A stretch of DNA of 64,000 nucleotides from Parapristionchus giblindavisi (taxonomy: Eukaryota > Nematoda > Chromadorea > Rhabditida > Diplogasteridae), in contig CALSFV010000024.1 in the NCBI GenBank assembly GCA_943737045.1, forward strand, positions 292,001 through 356,000, written 5' to 3'. A program made the position numbers and the translations under genes. The first letter of the stretch is position 1. Each line of letters opens with the position of its first letter. The notes under the pieces are model-generated. The model had not been told where the DNA came from. It did no database searches and saw only the letters and a list, made by a program, of their open reading frames with translations. This document shows, in pieces, positions 46,234 through 58,734 of this stretch.

Positions 46234-49072
46234 TTAATTAGACACGGTATGAATTGACCATCCCTCGAAATGGATTCCATCGATGAATTGATCTGGATAG
46301 ACGCTACGAGAATATTTCACAATGTCGGTCCCATTCTCCCGGACACACTTATCTGTCTGAAATATTATACAAAGTATAATAAGATCTCGTGATCCTCTGC
46401 TTGTGAGCGCTGCCTATAAGCAGAGGATCACGAGTTCGATCCCCCGCCCTGAAAGATCCACCCAATACCGAGGGGGTTAAGAAATGTCGGAAGTGGTGTC
46501 AAAAACCACGATCTAAATCCTCCACTGTGCGCTCCAAGCACAGTTTGATCGTAGGCCATGGCCACTGGTCCTTCAGATCAGGATAGGCCCTCTCAGCCAA
46601 TAGATTGGAGGCGCTAACACTGCGACTCAGCGGTATAGTGTAACTCCAAAAAAAAAAATAATAATAAGAAAAAAATTGGTCGCGATCGTGAAATATTGGC
46701 ACTACGTCGAATGATAACCGATGTATAATAACCGACTGGATGATAACCGGAAGCTACCGGATGAGAACTGAGCGTATGAGAACCCACTGAGTGAGAACTG
46801 AGCGTATAAGAACCGACCAGATGAAAACCCATTGAATGAGAACCGATCGGATTAAAACCCACTGAATGAGAACCCACTGAATTAAAACCGACCGGATGAG
46901 AACCCACTGAGTGAGAACGTGTCGGATGAGAACTCAGCGGCCATTTTATGCCAAATTTTGCGCTGATCACGGGTAGATCAGTCTAGCATTTCAAAATGTG
47001 TCGGATGAGAACTCAGCGGCCATTTTATGAAAAAAAATGTTCAAACGTTGTCAGATCGATCGAGCATTGATGAAACAAGTACCCAATCATCACCCAGGCG
47101 CCAGAACGCCGGCGCCGGCGCCCAAATAAAAAGTTGTTCTAAAGTTCCCAAATCGATTAAGCATTGATGAAACAAGTACCAAATGGTAACCCAGGCGCCA
47201 GGACGCTGGCGCCCGCGCCACAAATAAAAAAGTTTTTCTGGTGCTTGTTTCATCAATGCTCAATCGATTTGACAACTTCGGAACAACTTTTTATTTGGGC
47301 GCCGGCGCCGGCGTCCTGGCGCCTGGGTGATGATTGGGTGCTTGTTTCATCAATGCTCGATCGATCTGACAACTTTAGAACAACTTTTTATTTGGGCGCT
47401 GGCGCCGGCGTCCTGGCGCCTAGGTGATAATTGGGTACTTGTTTCATCAATGCTCGATCGATCTGACAACTTTTGAACATTTTTTCATAAAATGGCCGCT
47501 GAGTTCTCATCCGACACATTTTGAAATGTTAGACTGATCTACCCGTGATCAGTGCAAAATTTGGCATAAAATGGCCGCTGAGTTCTCATCCGACACGTTC
47601 TCACTCAGTGGGTTCTTATCCTGTCGGTAATCATTCAGTGGGTTCTCATTCACTCGGTTTTTAAGCGCTCAGTTCTCAATCAAGGGGTTCTCATACGCTC
47701 AGTTCCCATCCGGTTAGTTCTAATCCTGTAGGTTCTCACTCAGTGGGTTCTCATACGCTCAGTTCTCATCTGGTAGCTTCCGGTTATCATCCAGTCGGTT
47801 ATTATTCATCGGTTATCATTCGACGTAGTGCCGAAATATTCATTTGCGAACGGTCCTCATAGCGCAATCCATGTATGTGATATGGATATGTTACAAACAA
47901 GTATATATAGACAGACGGTTGAAGTGCAATTGGAAAATGAATTGTAAATTCTATAGTCAAATTGCCACAATTTACTTCTAAACACAATTTACTGCCACAA
48001 TTTACTTCAAATTGCCACAATTTACTACTTTGCCATGGGATCATTTGTTTTCAAGTTCATCTTTGAGAAGTACAAGTGTGGCAATGAGAGAGAATGAGAG
48101 AGATAAGTCTAACCATGCTACTCTTTCAGTCTCTCGAATCTACTAGAGAACAAAAAACATCGTTCGCACCACGTTCTTCGTGATAATGGAGCACCCCAAA
48201 TTTCCCAGTTCTTCTTTAAAATAACAATTAATAATTAATAAATAAGAATAATATGATATTTATAGACTTACTCGCGCATGCATAACCCATTCTGAATTGA
48301 CTTCCATTTGTTTTCTCGTGAAATGTTCTGCCGGTCTTGTGTAACATCTAGCCACTGATATCCATCCCTCTTCACAATACATGAGGAAACGACCACCATT
48401 TGTTTCGAAACTGAAAATATACATCTTTTTCGGAAATTCAATTAGAAACCAAACGTTTCATGAAGATTATAAGACTTGTCTCCGTAGTGACATTTCACGC
48501 TTCTGTCCTAGAAATATTGATTGAAATGTCGTTTATATGATTATGTACTCACAACGATATCAATTCGAAGTTTGGCAGAATTTCCATGCTTATGACACCT
48601 GAATATTAATTTAAAAAATATATATTTTGAAATCAAGAAACAGTCTCACCTGAAGATTGACTTGTTAACAGTCAATGAGTCATGCAAATCAATTTTTTGT
48701 CCACGATATGTAAGGCAAGCAGTCTGTAAAGGAGGCTCTCATTGTCAGTGCATTTATACATTTCTTTTCAACATTCTCTTCATGTCAAATAATATTTCTT
48801 TGTTCTCCGCTAAACATGATATCGATAACAATTGATTAGGTTTTCATCTGATAGTTCATACCGATATTCCCTCATCGATAAGTATTTGATGGCAAAATCA
48901 ATTACTTCTTTGAAAATGTACTCTAAGCAATACTTTTCGATGATTTATTCTTGAAAATTTAATTAAAATTATGATTTGGGTGACTCACCAATACAATATT
49001 TCCTGATCGATCACACTGATATTCGAATAAGCCATCTTCGTATTTGAATGCCTCACCTTTGAATGAGCAAAA
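46234..49072 (-). CDS. MIG-18-like extracellular protein, copy B (5' end not found)
   Basis: Six minus-strand exons match copy A one to one: 49072-48989, 48723-48650, 48598-48553, 48507-48455, 48410-48272 and 46356-46234 (TAA), all with the same lengths and phases. The Cys-spaced Fn1-like modules are intact, and the last exon differs by only a few residues (VYPDQFIDG for VYTDQFIEG). The last intron has grown to 1.9 kb by insertion of a SINE-like element and a long palindrome. No signal peptide exon was found. Function as for copy A: secreted matrix-type protein, inferred. Confidence 0.65.
46394..46677 (+). mobile_element. tRNA-derived SINE-like element
   Basis: It opens with a tRNA-like head: a 12-bp stem (GTGATCCTCTGC / GCAGAGGATCAC) followed by a B box, GAGTTCGATCCCC. 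A ~200-bp unrelated body follows and then an A-rich tail (A11 with AATAATAATAAG). Similar short sequence TATAATAAG flanks the left end. It lies in the last intron of MIG-18-like copy B and is absent from copy A (31630-31680). Confidence 0.65.
46690..47842. mobile_element. Palindrome built of GATGAGAACC repeats
   Basis: AAATATTGGCACTACGTCGA opens and its near-complement closes the element. Each arm has an outer satellite of ~10-15-bp units (GGATGAGAACCGACTG, CCCACTGAATGAGAA) and an inner part with GC-rich GGCGCCGGCGCC motifs; the centre is near 47240. Small fragments (GGCACTGGGTCGGATGAGAA) lie downstream of BTB-2 (22191), BTB-4 (42484) and BTB-6 (63293). Confidence 0.82.
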
Positions 49073-49379
49073 CTGTTAATTTTAACACGTGGTTTATGAA
49101 AAAAGACACGCGCTCAAGTACTAATTTTTCAAAATGATTTTAACTAGCCTATTCCATGTACGTTTATGGTGCGACAACAAATTTCTGGTACCGCTGGTTC
49201 TGCGCTTTTCTGTCAAATTTGAATTTCGCACATTTCATGACCCTGTGAAATGGGCTGACTTATTCGGCGTTGAATTAACGAGAAGAGAGCTCGACGACTT
49301 CACATCTCTTTTGACGGACATGTCAACGTAAAAGTTGGAGTGTGTAAAAGTTGGACGCGACAAAAATCTCCCTAGACAT

Positions 49380-49682
49380 TTAATTTCGATCTAGGATGCT
49401 CGTTATGCTTCCCATTATAAATAGACCATCGGTACAAAAAAAAAACAGGGAAATAAGGACCACAAAAGTACATACTATTGCGCATGCAAATGACTTGTTA
49501 AAATCATTTTGAAAATTTGTAGGCAGCAACCGCATTCGGTTAACATGCACAGAAAGTACATTTCCTCACGTTTACCAAGATCATATCTCGAGTTCCTTAC
49601 CTATTTTACGATCCTTGCATATGGGGTCAGCTTTCAGTACAAGTCGACTGTTCTCTATCGCACATGAATAATTGAACTTGCC
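49380..49682 (-). CDS. Fn1-like exon plus hydrophobic exon, unit 3 copy
   Basis: Exons 49682-49601 and 49474-49380 match the unit 2 pair at 33591-33280. A run of ten A (minus-strand T) replaces eight, shifting the frame after the hydrophobic core so that the tail is different and stops at TAA. The frame change argues that the second exon is not under strong selection. Confidence 0.35.
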
Positions 49683-49978
49683 CTTGAAAAAAGGAATATT
49701 TTATTATGTAGGTACAAATTGTTCCGTACAATGTGCTAAATTAATGTTAAATTTAGTTTCAAAATGACGAAAACAAGACATAACAAGCAATATATTACAT
49801 AAAAAGCAAGATAGTTGACAAAAAATTCAGCTTGCTTACACCCAACACCTAATAAAAACGATACATTCAAGCCATTTTTTTTATAGAACATATAGTTGTC
49901 ATCAGGCCATTGTCATCAATTGTCATTAATTGTCATTGTGATCAACTGTCATCAAGTAGCATTGTCATCAGTCGATTT

Positions 49979-52900
49979 TCATCTATTACTCACGAGCACG
50001 GCGAATCTAACGATCAATAGAATAATCGGAGACAAATTGGAAGTATCAAAGATGAAGACAAGATCGAGTACTACCAAAGGTCCAGCGTAGATTACCGTCA
50101 CCACTATTGCCTGAAAACAGCATTTAAAAATTAAAAGGATGTTTTCAGTCTCTCGCTGACAAAGATAGCGAGAGTGTGTTTAAAATTTGCTTGGGTTGTG
50201 CTTTTTAATTCATATTATGAATTATTACAATAACTTTATGTATTTTCTTATTAGGAGATCGTACCTGAGCGACAAATATGGAAGTGAGCCTCTCTCTGAC
50301 TTTTGACACTCCCGATTGCGGGGAATAGTCAGTTTTCTGTAATTTTTCATTTCGTTATATGTTCTCAATATACTTTCTACATTGTGCCATTGTCGAGCGG
50401 TTTATAAAACATAATAGGAATCTACGTTTTTTTCCAATTATTATTTCTCTAGAATTTTATAATGTTTTAGAAAAGTGAATATTTAACCAACCAATTGATG
50501 AATCGTTATGAGGACCGAATGAATGATAACCATTAGCACAAGGGGTAGAATTAAGGCGACACTTACGGGGAGTATGATCGATTCTGAATTTATTACTGTT
50601 CACAAATATACAAAAATTCAGCGAAGGCTCAACCAGATGCATGTATAAATGTGTTTATTATAATAATTATTTTTAAAATTGCAAAGAATTTAGCAATTTG
50701 ATTCAAGATTGTCTCGTTTCGTGCATAAGCACGTTAAATAAAATATGTAAAATATACAATATACGCGACTGTGAAAACTGATCAGCGACGAAACTATGTT
50801 TCCAACCCGGTGTTCCAAAGAAGAAGAGAGTCCCACCACGAGGAATCAACCATGATAAGTCTTCCTTCTATAATAGATATCATTATAAGGACCGTTTTGA
50901 TTTGGATAAGAATGCGAAAACCGATTCATATCGTAACTGTTAGTAACGAGGTATTGATTCGTGATATCTTTGTCTCAACATGTTTCAAAGAGAACGGAAT
51001 TAGTTTCAAGATACTTTTCAAAACAACTCACAAAAATCAGAAACTTGTGCACCAACCAGATACATCATTTTTGTTTTATATATTGACCTACTTCAATATG
51101 TTCATACTCCGACGTCCATTCGTATCCAGCTAGCGTGAATCCGACAACGTTCGCTAACAGCACTATGCATGCACCCATTTCGATCAACACTTGTACTCTT
51201 GAAAGATTCACATACTACAAAATATAGGGAACAAATCACCGTACAGTTCTCTTCTCGCTAGAAAACCATGAAATTTTCAAACAAGATTCTGGAGTTTGGG
51301 TACTCATTAGGAAAAAATCAACAAATAGTTAAAAACTCAATAAAATGAAGGCCTACCTATTGGAGAATCTCATTCTGCAAGAAGCGACGACATGGAGCAT
51401 CCTATTTATTCGGATGAGAAGGAAAATAAAAGTGGGAATGACCGCGACTGAGAAAAAGGCAACAAGTCCCTGAATATAATATGTACAAATCCCATAAAAA
51501 TCTCTCAACATAAGGCAATTCCTCGTCAAAGGTACACTCCAAGCTTATTTTACTCTACATTGGTAATACGCTCTCGCAGTCAATTAGCGAGTGTGGCCAG
51601 AGAGGAGAGATTCAAATATGCTTGGGGTATCCTTTCAGATACACAGTACAACATACAGTAGCGCCGCAAAGTCTTAATACACTTTTTAGTTCTGCTGCCA
51701 TTTTGGCGGCAGATGAGATATCAAGCTGAAACTTGTACATGATGTACCCACAGTATCTACGTATTCGATCATCTTATAAGGTCTCACGGGCCTTTCTGGT
51801 TATTGCATAGTGATGACGCAACCAAACAACACTTTTTCGAAAATTCATTATTCTTTCAGGGAATTTTTCGTACTCATCAAACTTCGTGATCATTGAGAGA
51901 ACTACAAGGCCAATCCAGAAAAAAAAGTTTCAGGTTGCTGCGAATTCGGGTATTGGCTGCAGACTTGCTGCAATATCGCGATCGCAAAATCATATCTCGG
52001 CTTCTAGAAGAGCTTTAAAGGAGTTCAAAGCAGCAAACTGATTCTCTCGGTGAATCCTAATGATCCAATAAGTAAGGTAGCGCTAGCATATCATTCACCC
52101 TCATGGATCGAAAAAGTCACTTTTTTAAAAGACCAAACTTTGAAAAATCACAATTCTGGGGGCGGACATTGTAGAATTCTGGTTTTTGGATTGGAATGTT
52201 GAAAATATCTTAATTAATCGATTCCCCGCTTTTTAGAGCGATTGCTATTCTTTCTTGCCTGCGGCAGTCGATTATCTGAAGGATAGTCGTTTATGCCGCT
52301 CTCCTTTCTCATCACGCGACCCGCAAACATTTCTGGGTCTTCGACACTGCTCGATATAATGATATGCTAGCGCTACCATACTTACAGGATCATTAGGATT
52401 CACCGAGAGAAACAGTTTGCTGCTTTGAACGCGTTTCAAGCTCTTCTGGTAGCCGAGATATGATTTTGCGACCGCGAAGTTGCAGCAAGTCTGCAGCCAA
52501 TACCCGAATTCGCAGCAACCTGAAACTTTTTTTCTGGATAGGCCTTGTAGTTCTCTCAAGGATCACGAAGTTTGATGAGTAAGAAAAATTCGCTGAAAGA
52601 ATAATGAACTTTCGAAAAAGTGTTGTTCGGTTGCGTCATCACTATGCAATAACCAGAAAGGCCCGTGAGACCTTATAAGAGGATCGAATACGTACAGTAG
52701 CGCCCAAAAGTCTGAATACACTTTTTATTTCTGTTGTAATTTTTGGGTCAGTTGAGATATCAAGCTGTAATGTGGACATTATGTACCCAATGTATGTATG
52801 TATTCGATACCCTTATAAGGTCTCACGGGCCTTTCTGGTTATTGCATAGTGATGATGCAACCGAACAACACTTTTTCGAAAATTCATTATTCTTTCAGGG

Positions 52901-54964
52901 ATTTTTCGTACTTGTCAAACTTCGTGAGCATTGAGCGAACTACAAGGCCTATCCAGAAAAAAAGTTTCAGGTTGCTGCGAATTCGGGTATTGGCTGCAGA
53001 CTTGCTGCAATATCGCGATCGCAAAATCATATCTCGGCTTCTAGAAGAGATTTAAAGGAGTACAAATCTGCAAACTGATTCTCTTGGTCATTCCTGATAA
53101 TCCTGTAAGTTTGGTAGCGGTAGCTCATCATTCATCCTCATGGATCGAAAAAGTCACTTTTTCACAAGACCCAACTTTGAAGGTTCACAATTCTGAGGGC
53201 GGACCTTGTAAAAATCTGGTTGTTGGATAGGAATGTAGAAAATATATTTACTAATCGATTCCCCGCTTTTTAGAGCGATTGCTAATCTTTCTTGCGTGCG
53301 GCAGTCGATTATCTGAAGGATAGTCGTTTAGGCCGCGCTCCCTTCTCATCTCGCGACCCGTACACATCTCTAGGCTTTTCACACTGCTCAATGACGATTT
53401 AGCCACTTTTAGTGATTTGATTAGTCAGAATAGAGAAACACTGTATGAATCCAGTTTTTGGTCTGTGATCTTTGTGTTTTCGATATTTGATCTTTGATCT
53501 TTGCTCATTTTTCGTCAAATTTTGCTCAAAATCATAATGAAAAGTTGTTTCATTCGAGCAAAGAAGATCAAAAACGATTTCTTTTATAGACTATGATGTT
53601 CAGGATTAGCGACAATACGTTTTAGAATGATTTCATCTGTTAAAGCTCGTTGAGCAGTGTGAAAAGCCTAGAGATGTGCACGGGTCGCGAGATGAGAAGG
53701 GAGCGCGGCCTAAACGACTATCCTTCAGATAATCGACTGCCGCAGGCAAGAAAGATTAGCAATCGCTCTAAAAAGCGGGGAATCGATTAATTAATATATT
53801 TTCTACATTCCTATCAAAAACCAGATTTTTACAAGGTCCGCCCTCAGAATTGTGAACCTTCAAAGTTTGGTCTTTTAAAAAAGTGACTTTTTCGATCCAT
53901 GAGGGTGAATGATATGCTAGCGATACCTTACTTATTGGATCATTAGGATTCACCGAGAGAATCAGTTTGCTGCTTTGAACTCCTTTAAAGCTCTTCTAGA
54001 AGCCGAGATATGATTTTGCGATCGCGATATTGCAGCAAGTCTGCAGCCAATACCCGAATTCGCAGCAACCTGAAACTTTTTTTTCTGGATTGGCCTTGTA
54101 GTTCTCTCAATGATCACGAAGTTTGATGAGTACGAAAAATTCCCTGAAAGAATAATGAATTTTCGAAAAAGTGTTGTTTGGTTGCGTCATCACTATGCAA
54201 TAACCAGAAAGGCCCGTGAGACCTTATAAGATGATCGAATACGTAGATACTGTGGGTACATCTTGTACAAGTTTCAGCTTGATATCTCATCTGCCGCCAA
54301 AATGGCAGCAGAACTAAAAAGTGTATTAAGACTTTGCGGCGCTACTGTACGATGAATAATTCCTGCGTACGCTCATGATCAAATTATTTTGGTAAGGGTT
54401 TGCAACGAAATAAGAATTTTCACCAGTAAAAGTGGTTTAGATAAGTTCATCCTGCATAACGGTCCTTCACAATAAGCTGCAGCATATGGTGATAGAAGAT
54501 GAAATCGGAATAGAAAACAAAAGTTGAATTCGTGTAGGAAAAATGTGACCTAAAGCCAAGAATACAATAGATTCGTCATTATGTGTTTCACGCGAACAAA
54601 TTTGAAACGCTCTGGCAATATTCCGAGAGAGCATTGCGAGAGCGGAGAGTATAATTTGCACAGGGTGGACCTTTATTACCTCATTGCATAAATAAGCCCA
54701 TTTTATAAGTTTATCGAACGATCTTCCTTTCTTATAAAGAATATAAAACACGAATGGGTGCACAGTAACCATTGAGAAAAACGGCAGAAATTTTTGAAAT
54801 CTAAATTTTTTCTTTTATTTTTTTAAAATTTCATCAAGGAGGAAAACTTACGTCATAGCGATGTCTAAAATAAAGTCGCGATCAAGATCGAAATAATATT
54901 TGAGTGAACTATTGTAAAGATGCATTTCGTACCAACTCACGTTATGAGGTGAAGTAGTACGCAT
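49979..54964 (-). CDS. Seven-helix chemoreceptor-like protein, copy 3
   Basis: Exons match copy 2: 54964-54852, 54800-54680, 54549-54424, 51469-51357, 51197-51092, 50867-~50783, 50583-50492, 50336-50265 and 50110-49979 (TGA). The helices and loop motifs (YCEGPLC, GGTLFFFGTPGW) are kept and no stop was found in these exons. Two peculiarities: the donor after exon 6 reads G-ATCAGT where copy 2 has G-GTCAGT, so normal splicing there looks lost, and intron 3 is 2.95 kb because of a composite transposon. Exons 7-9 are virtually identical to copy 2. It may be a recent pseudogene, or may use another donor. Confidence 0.6.
51656..54347. mobile_element. Composite palindromic Tc1/mariner-type element
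   Basis: Outer ends CAGTAGCGCCGCAAAGTC and complement are flanked by TA (51654-51655, 54348-54349). Inside are four arm-like segments: forward 51656-52250, inverted 52260-52690, forward again from 52696 starting CAGTAGCGCCCAAAAGTC, and inverted 53650-54347. A third terminal sequence in the middle indicates one element inserted into, or recombined with, a sibling. No transposase frame. Receptor copies 1 and 2 lack it at this place. Confidence 0.85.
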
Positions 54965-55485
54965 AAAAATGTTAGAAAAGAATTTCATATGATTGAGATT
55001 AAAAATCGTAACTGTTCTGTTCATTACGTGAGAGTACAAAGAAACGCGCAATTTGAATTCATTTTTATTGTTTGTCAAATTCGATTAAATATGGCTGAAC
55101 GACAGTAAACAAAAATTGTCTATTTTAAAGAACAAATTTCCTCCCACATTTTTCGCTCAGCGTTCAGCCACTGATAATTGACGATTTTTATAAAGTAAAC
55201 ATCCACGACTTCATGGTATATGGTAAGGGATGAATAATTATCGATCAATAATATCGCTACCCCTTTACTTAGTATTGGCGTGATGTTCTAAAGATTCGGA
55301 AGATAAAGGTCTCATATACAATATGATCAATCGTTAATATTCATATCGCAGTACGCCAATGAGCCTGATGAAGACTGAAGACATAATACAAATGATCAAA
55401 TGAAATAAGTGTTTTCCAAATTTTCGAATCATCGTTGTGGCTATTTACTATTAGACTACTTCTCACCTACGCCTAGCTAATTGTA

Positions 55486-56746
55486 TTAGGTTGATTCATA
55501 AGTCTTGTCGCATTTTGGAGGGGTGTGTTTGTGCTATCACTGCTCAGTCGTACGTTACCAATATCCCCGTCCGTTCTCGCAGTAAATAAGTCACTACTAC
55601 TTCTCTTTGAGCGTAGTAGTGAATTGTGCCTACATCGATTCTAGTAGCTGTAATGCCTCCACCTTTCGTTCCCTGTTTTATGCTCAAGCGACACTTCATG
55701 TTGTTCTTCTTTCTATCTGAGCTCAAACCACCCGATGTCCACACCCGTATGGCGGTAGTATACAACACTAACGCCACTACTAAATGCACCCTGCAACGTT
55801 GGTTCAAACGCTTTGAAATAGGGAGTACGACGTCCAAGTCTTGACGGCACCCCGAGCTGGATTTGGACATGCTGGAGCAGCACGTCCACGCTTACCCATA
55901 TGCTACCACCCGTGATATGGCGACGAGTCTTGTGGTAACCCAACCCACCATCGTTGGTTACCTACAGGATCTCGGCAAGGTCCAGAATTTGGGTTGATGG
56001 TTACCCCACCTACTGTCGGTCAAGCAGAAGGACAACCGTGCGGACCAGTGTCTGAATCTAATTTCGTACGCTCGCACAACGGCTTGGATCGACGGGATCT
56101 TAACTGGAGATGAAAAGTGGATACTTTACGACAACGTGATCCTCCGGGCTCAGTGGGTCGATCGAGATGAGCAGTCCAATTCCATCGCCAAACCTGAACT
56201 TCACCAGAAAACGATCATGCTGTCTGTGTGGTGGGGCAGGGGCGGTGTGGTGCATTGGGAGCTGCTACCACAGGGGTCGACTATTACGGCCGCGGTATAC
56301 TCTCGTCAACTACGGACCCTGAAGTTCCAGGTCCTCTCCTTTCCCTGGTTGCGCGATCAAATTCACTTCCAACACGACAGCGCCCGACACCACGTGGCAA
56401 GGACACCCAAAAAGGCCCTGTTAGACTTTGGCTGGAACATCGACCCCCACCTGCCCTACTCGCTCGACATGTCTCCTAGCGATTACAGTTTGTTTTCCGA
56501 TATGCAGCGCACTCTCGGAGGAGTACACTTCAACAATCAGCGGGAGGTCGAAATCTGGCTGACCAACTACTTTGCCTCCAAGCAGCCGTCCTTCTGGGAG
56601 CACTGCATCCACAAGCTACCCGAACTTTGGGGGAAGTGTGTCGACCCAGATGGCGCTTACTTTGGTTGATTTGCTTTTGTCGAAATAAAGTTATTTGAAT
56701 TTGTTTAAAGGGCCAAAAATGCGACAAGACTTATGAATCAACCTAA
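55486..56746 (+). mobile_element. Mariner transposon, 1261 bp
   Basis: Perfect ~29-bp ends, TTAGGTTGATTCATAAGTCT and complement, are flanked by TA (55484-55485 and 56747-56748). The unit 2 spacer at 36774-36790 reads CTAGCTAATTGTAAGAATC, exactly the uninterrupted target. The length is that of a typical full mariner. Confidence 0.95.
55650..56669 (+). pseudogene. Mariner transposase with inactivating stops
   Basis: The frame holds an N-terminal helix-turn-helix region (TLQRWFKRFEIG), then all three mariner DD34D blocks: TGDEKW (first Asp), HDSARHH (second Asp, usual form HDNARPH) and YSLDMSPSDYSLF (third Asp at PSD). TGA codons near 55842 and 55996 break the frame, and the last 177 codons (56136-56669) are open. 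A further problem lies at the start, where no clear Met-initiated frame was found. Dead, but young enough to keep perfect ends. Confidence 0.88.
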
Positions 56747-56748
56747 TA

Positions 56749-58734
56749 AGAACGAATGGAGAGTCTACGACTTGGATAATAATACAGTATGATATGAATG
56801 ATATGACGTATGATAATTGGGTTAATGTTCAAAGGGTATCACACATTGCTAATGGTAAATAAATCTAAATCTATGATGCATAGTATATTAGATCATACCA
56901 CATAACAATAAAGTAAGAATGCTTAGCTAGACGAGCACTAGTTATTAAAAATGGATCTGGTACATTCATGGAAAAAATATTTTTATTCCATCTCGGATGA
57001 GGGAAATTTTTCGTCATGGAAAAAGTTTAGGGAATTTTTTCTGTGTATGACATGTAAAGTGAGAGAAATATGTGATGGTGTATGGTTACGGTAAATCTGC
57101 GAGTGCCTAAAAGCACTCGAAGTTTCGTAGGAATTTTCCATATTATCAGGAACGAACCAGAATGGATTATATTTGCTAATGATTGCTCGATTAGGGGTGA
57201 GGAAGGCGCGACCGAGGAAATAATAGACTCGCTGATAGGCTACGTTTCCTACAGCGACAAGGCTTCTTATACAACCCAGAAACCGGTGTGCTTACACTTT
57301 TACTTTAAGCAGACTTGTAAGTCTACTTCAAGTGAAACGTAGGTCTACTTAAAGTGTGACTGAAAAAGTCACGTCACTCACTTGAAATAAAGTATAATTC
57401 AAGTCAGTGACGCTCTTTAAGTAGACTTCAAGATTTGAAATACCAGAGTTGATGTGATCCCATCATTCCTTACAATGATTCTACTTCGGCAGTTATATGT
57501 TAACTTCTTCTCGTTTTATTCGTTGTATTCTGTTTCGTGATTTATCTAATTGTAAAACGCATAAATATAACGATTGAATAAATGGGAAATACAAATTATC
57601 GTTGAATATTTCGTTCCGGGCGTAACAGAACGTGATGATCTGTTTGTGTTCTATCAACAGAGAAAAAGAAAAACATTCGTTTGCGTTCTATTCCTCATTC
57701 ATGATAATTATTTTCGTATCATTAATATGTTTGCTGCATTTAATGACAAAAGATTATTACTGTTTCAAATGAAAATCAAGTATTGTAAAGGAGAAATTCT
57801 CTGATAGAACGTGCATGTTTTGTCAGTGTTCCCTCTTCCTCTCACTTTCGCGTGCTCTAGCTGTCGCACATCTCTCCTATCCCTTCTCTATCACCACTCT
57901 CCGCGGTGTAAAGGGTATGCGAGATGTACGAAAACATTGCATGAGAGTTTGAACAGGAGAAATAGGAAGTGTTTTTTCCATCAAATATTGTGAAAAAAAA
58001 AGAAATAAACAACTTGTCAATTGCTCGTACCATCGAACGTTGAATATTTCCATGGTTGTATGTAATTCTATACAATTAAAATAAATATTCTTTTGTTAAA
58101 TTACCATAACAATACTGTGAAAATGTTTATTGATTTACAGTACAACAGAATCCCGCCCTTGACATGGGATCCCAGGGTGCCCCCTCTGTTCCCTCCATTT
58201 TTTAACGCTGTGAATGATGAATATCAGCTCTTCAAATTTTTTGCGCTGTTTTCCTCCAGATTTTACTGATTTTATCAAAATGGCAAATCTTTTGCAAATA
58301 TCAAGAGAATATTTAAGAAAGCGTTTCCCATTGTGAATCAATGTGAAACTGATTTGATCATTGTGGACGCTCTCGTACAAAGAAAAGAAAAGATTTTCAT
58401 ATGCTCAATACCATAGTTTACATTACACCCACATAAAAATACCTAAGGGAATGATTATCTGGAAATATTTCAATACAGAATTCTTCCCTCATTGATTTAT
58501 TTTACCACATGTTTGTCATTTTCTTCTTTCAGTCGTTCGCATGCATTATTAGAGAGAGGAAAGATAAATAACCCTTTTGTCCCTACCCTTTCGCTCCTTT
58601 TGACCCCAAATCCTATTTATATCATTTTCGATTGACCTATTCGTTCTTTGTTTACTGAATCACATGATCTATCTATCATATTCCCTCCACTTTCAGTTGA
58701 GCCTTTTTACTCGTTTTTCGTTTTCCTTTCAATT
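56749..58734. promoter_or_regulatory. Spacer before BTB-6
   Basis: The unit 3 version of the divergent spacer: cassette-conserved block (56985-57285), AAGTCTACTT repeat (57294-57435) and type A upstream block (57845-57972). No gene supported. Confidence 0.5.
57294..57435. repeat. AAGTCTACTT-rich repeat, copy before BTB-6
   Basis: Same family as 27066-27245 and 37322-37495, about 30 bp shorter because a middle unit is missing. Confidence 0.75.

Noticed and set aside
47041..47427. Gly/Ala-Pro frames such as LGAGAGVLAPG
   Set aside because: Arise from GGCGCCGGCGCC motifs of the palindromic element and appear on both strands.
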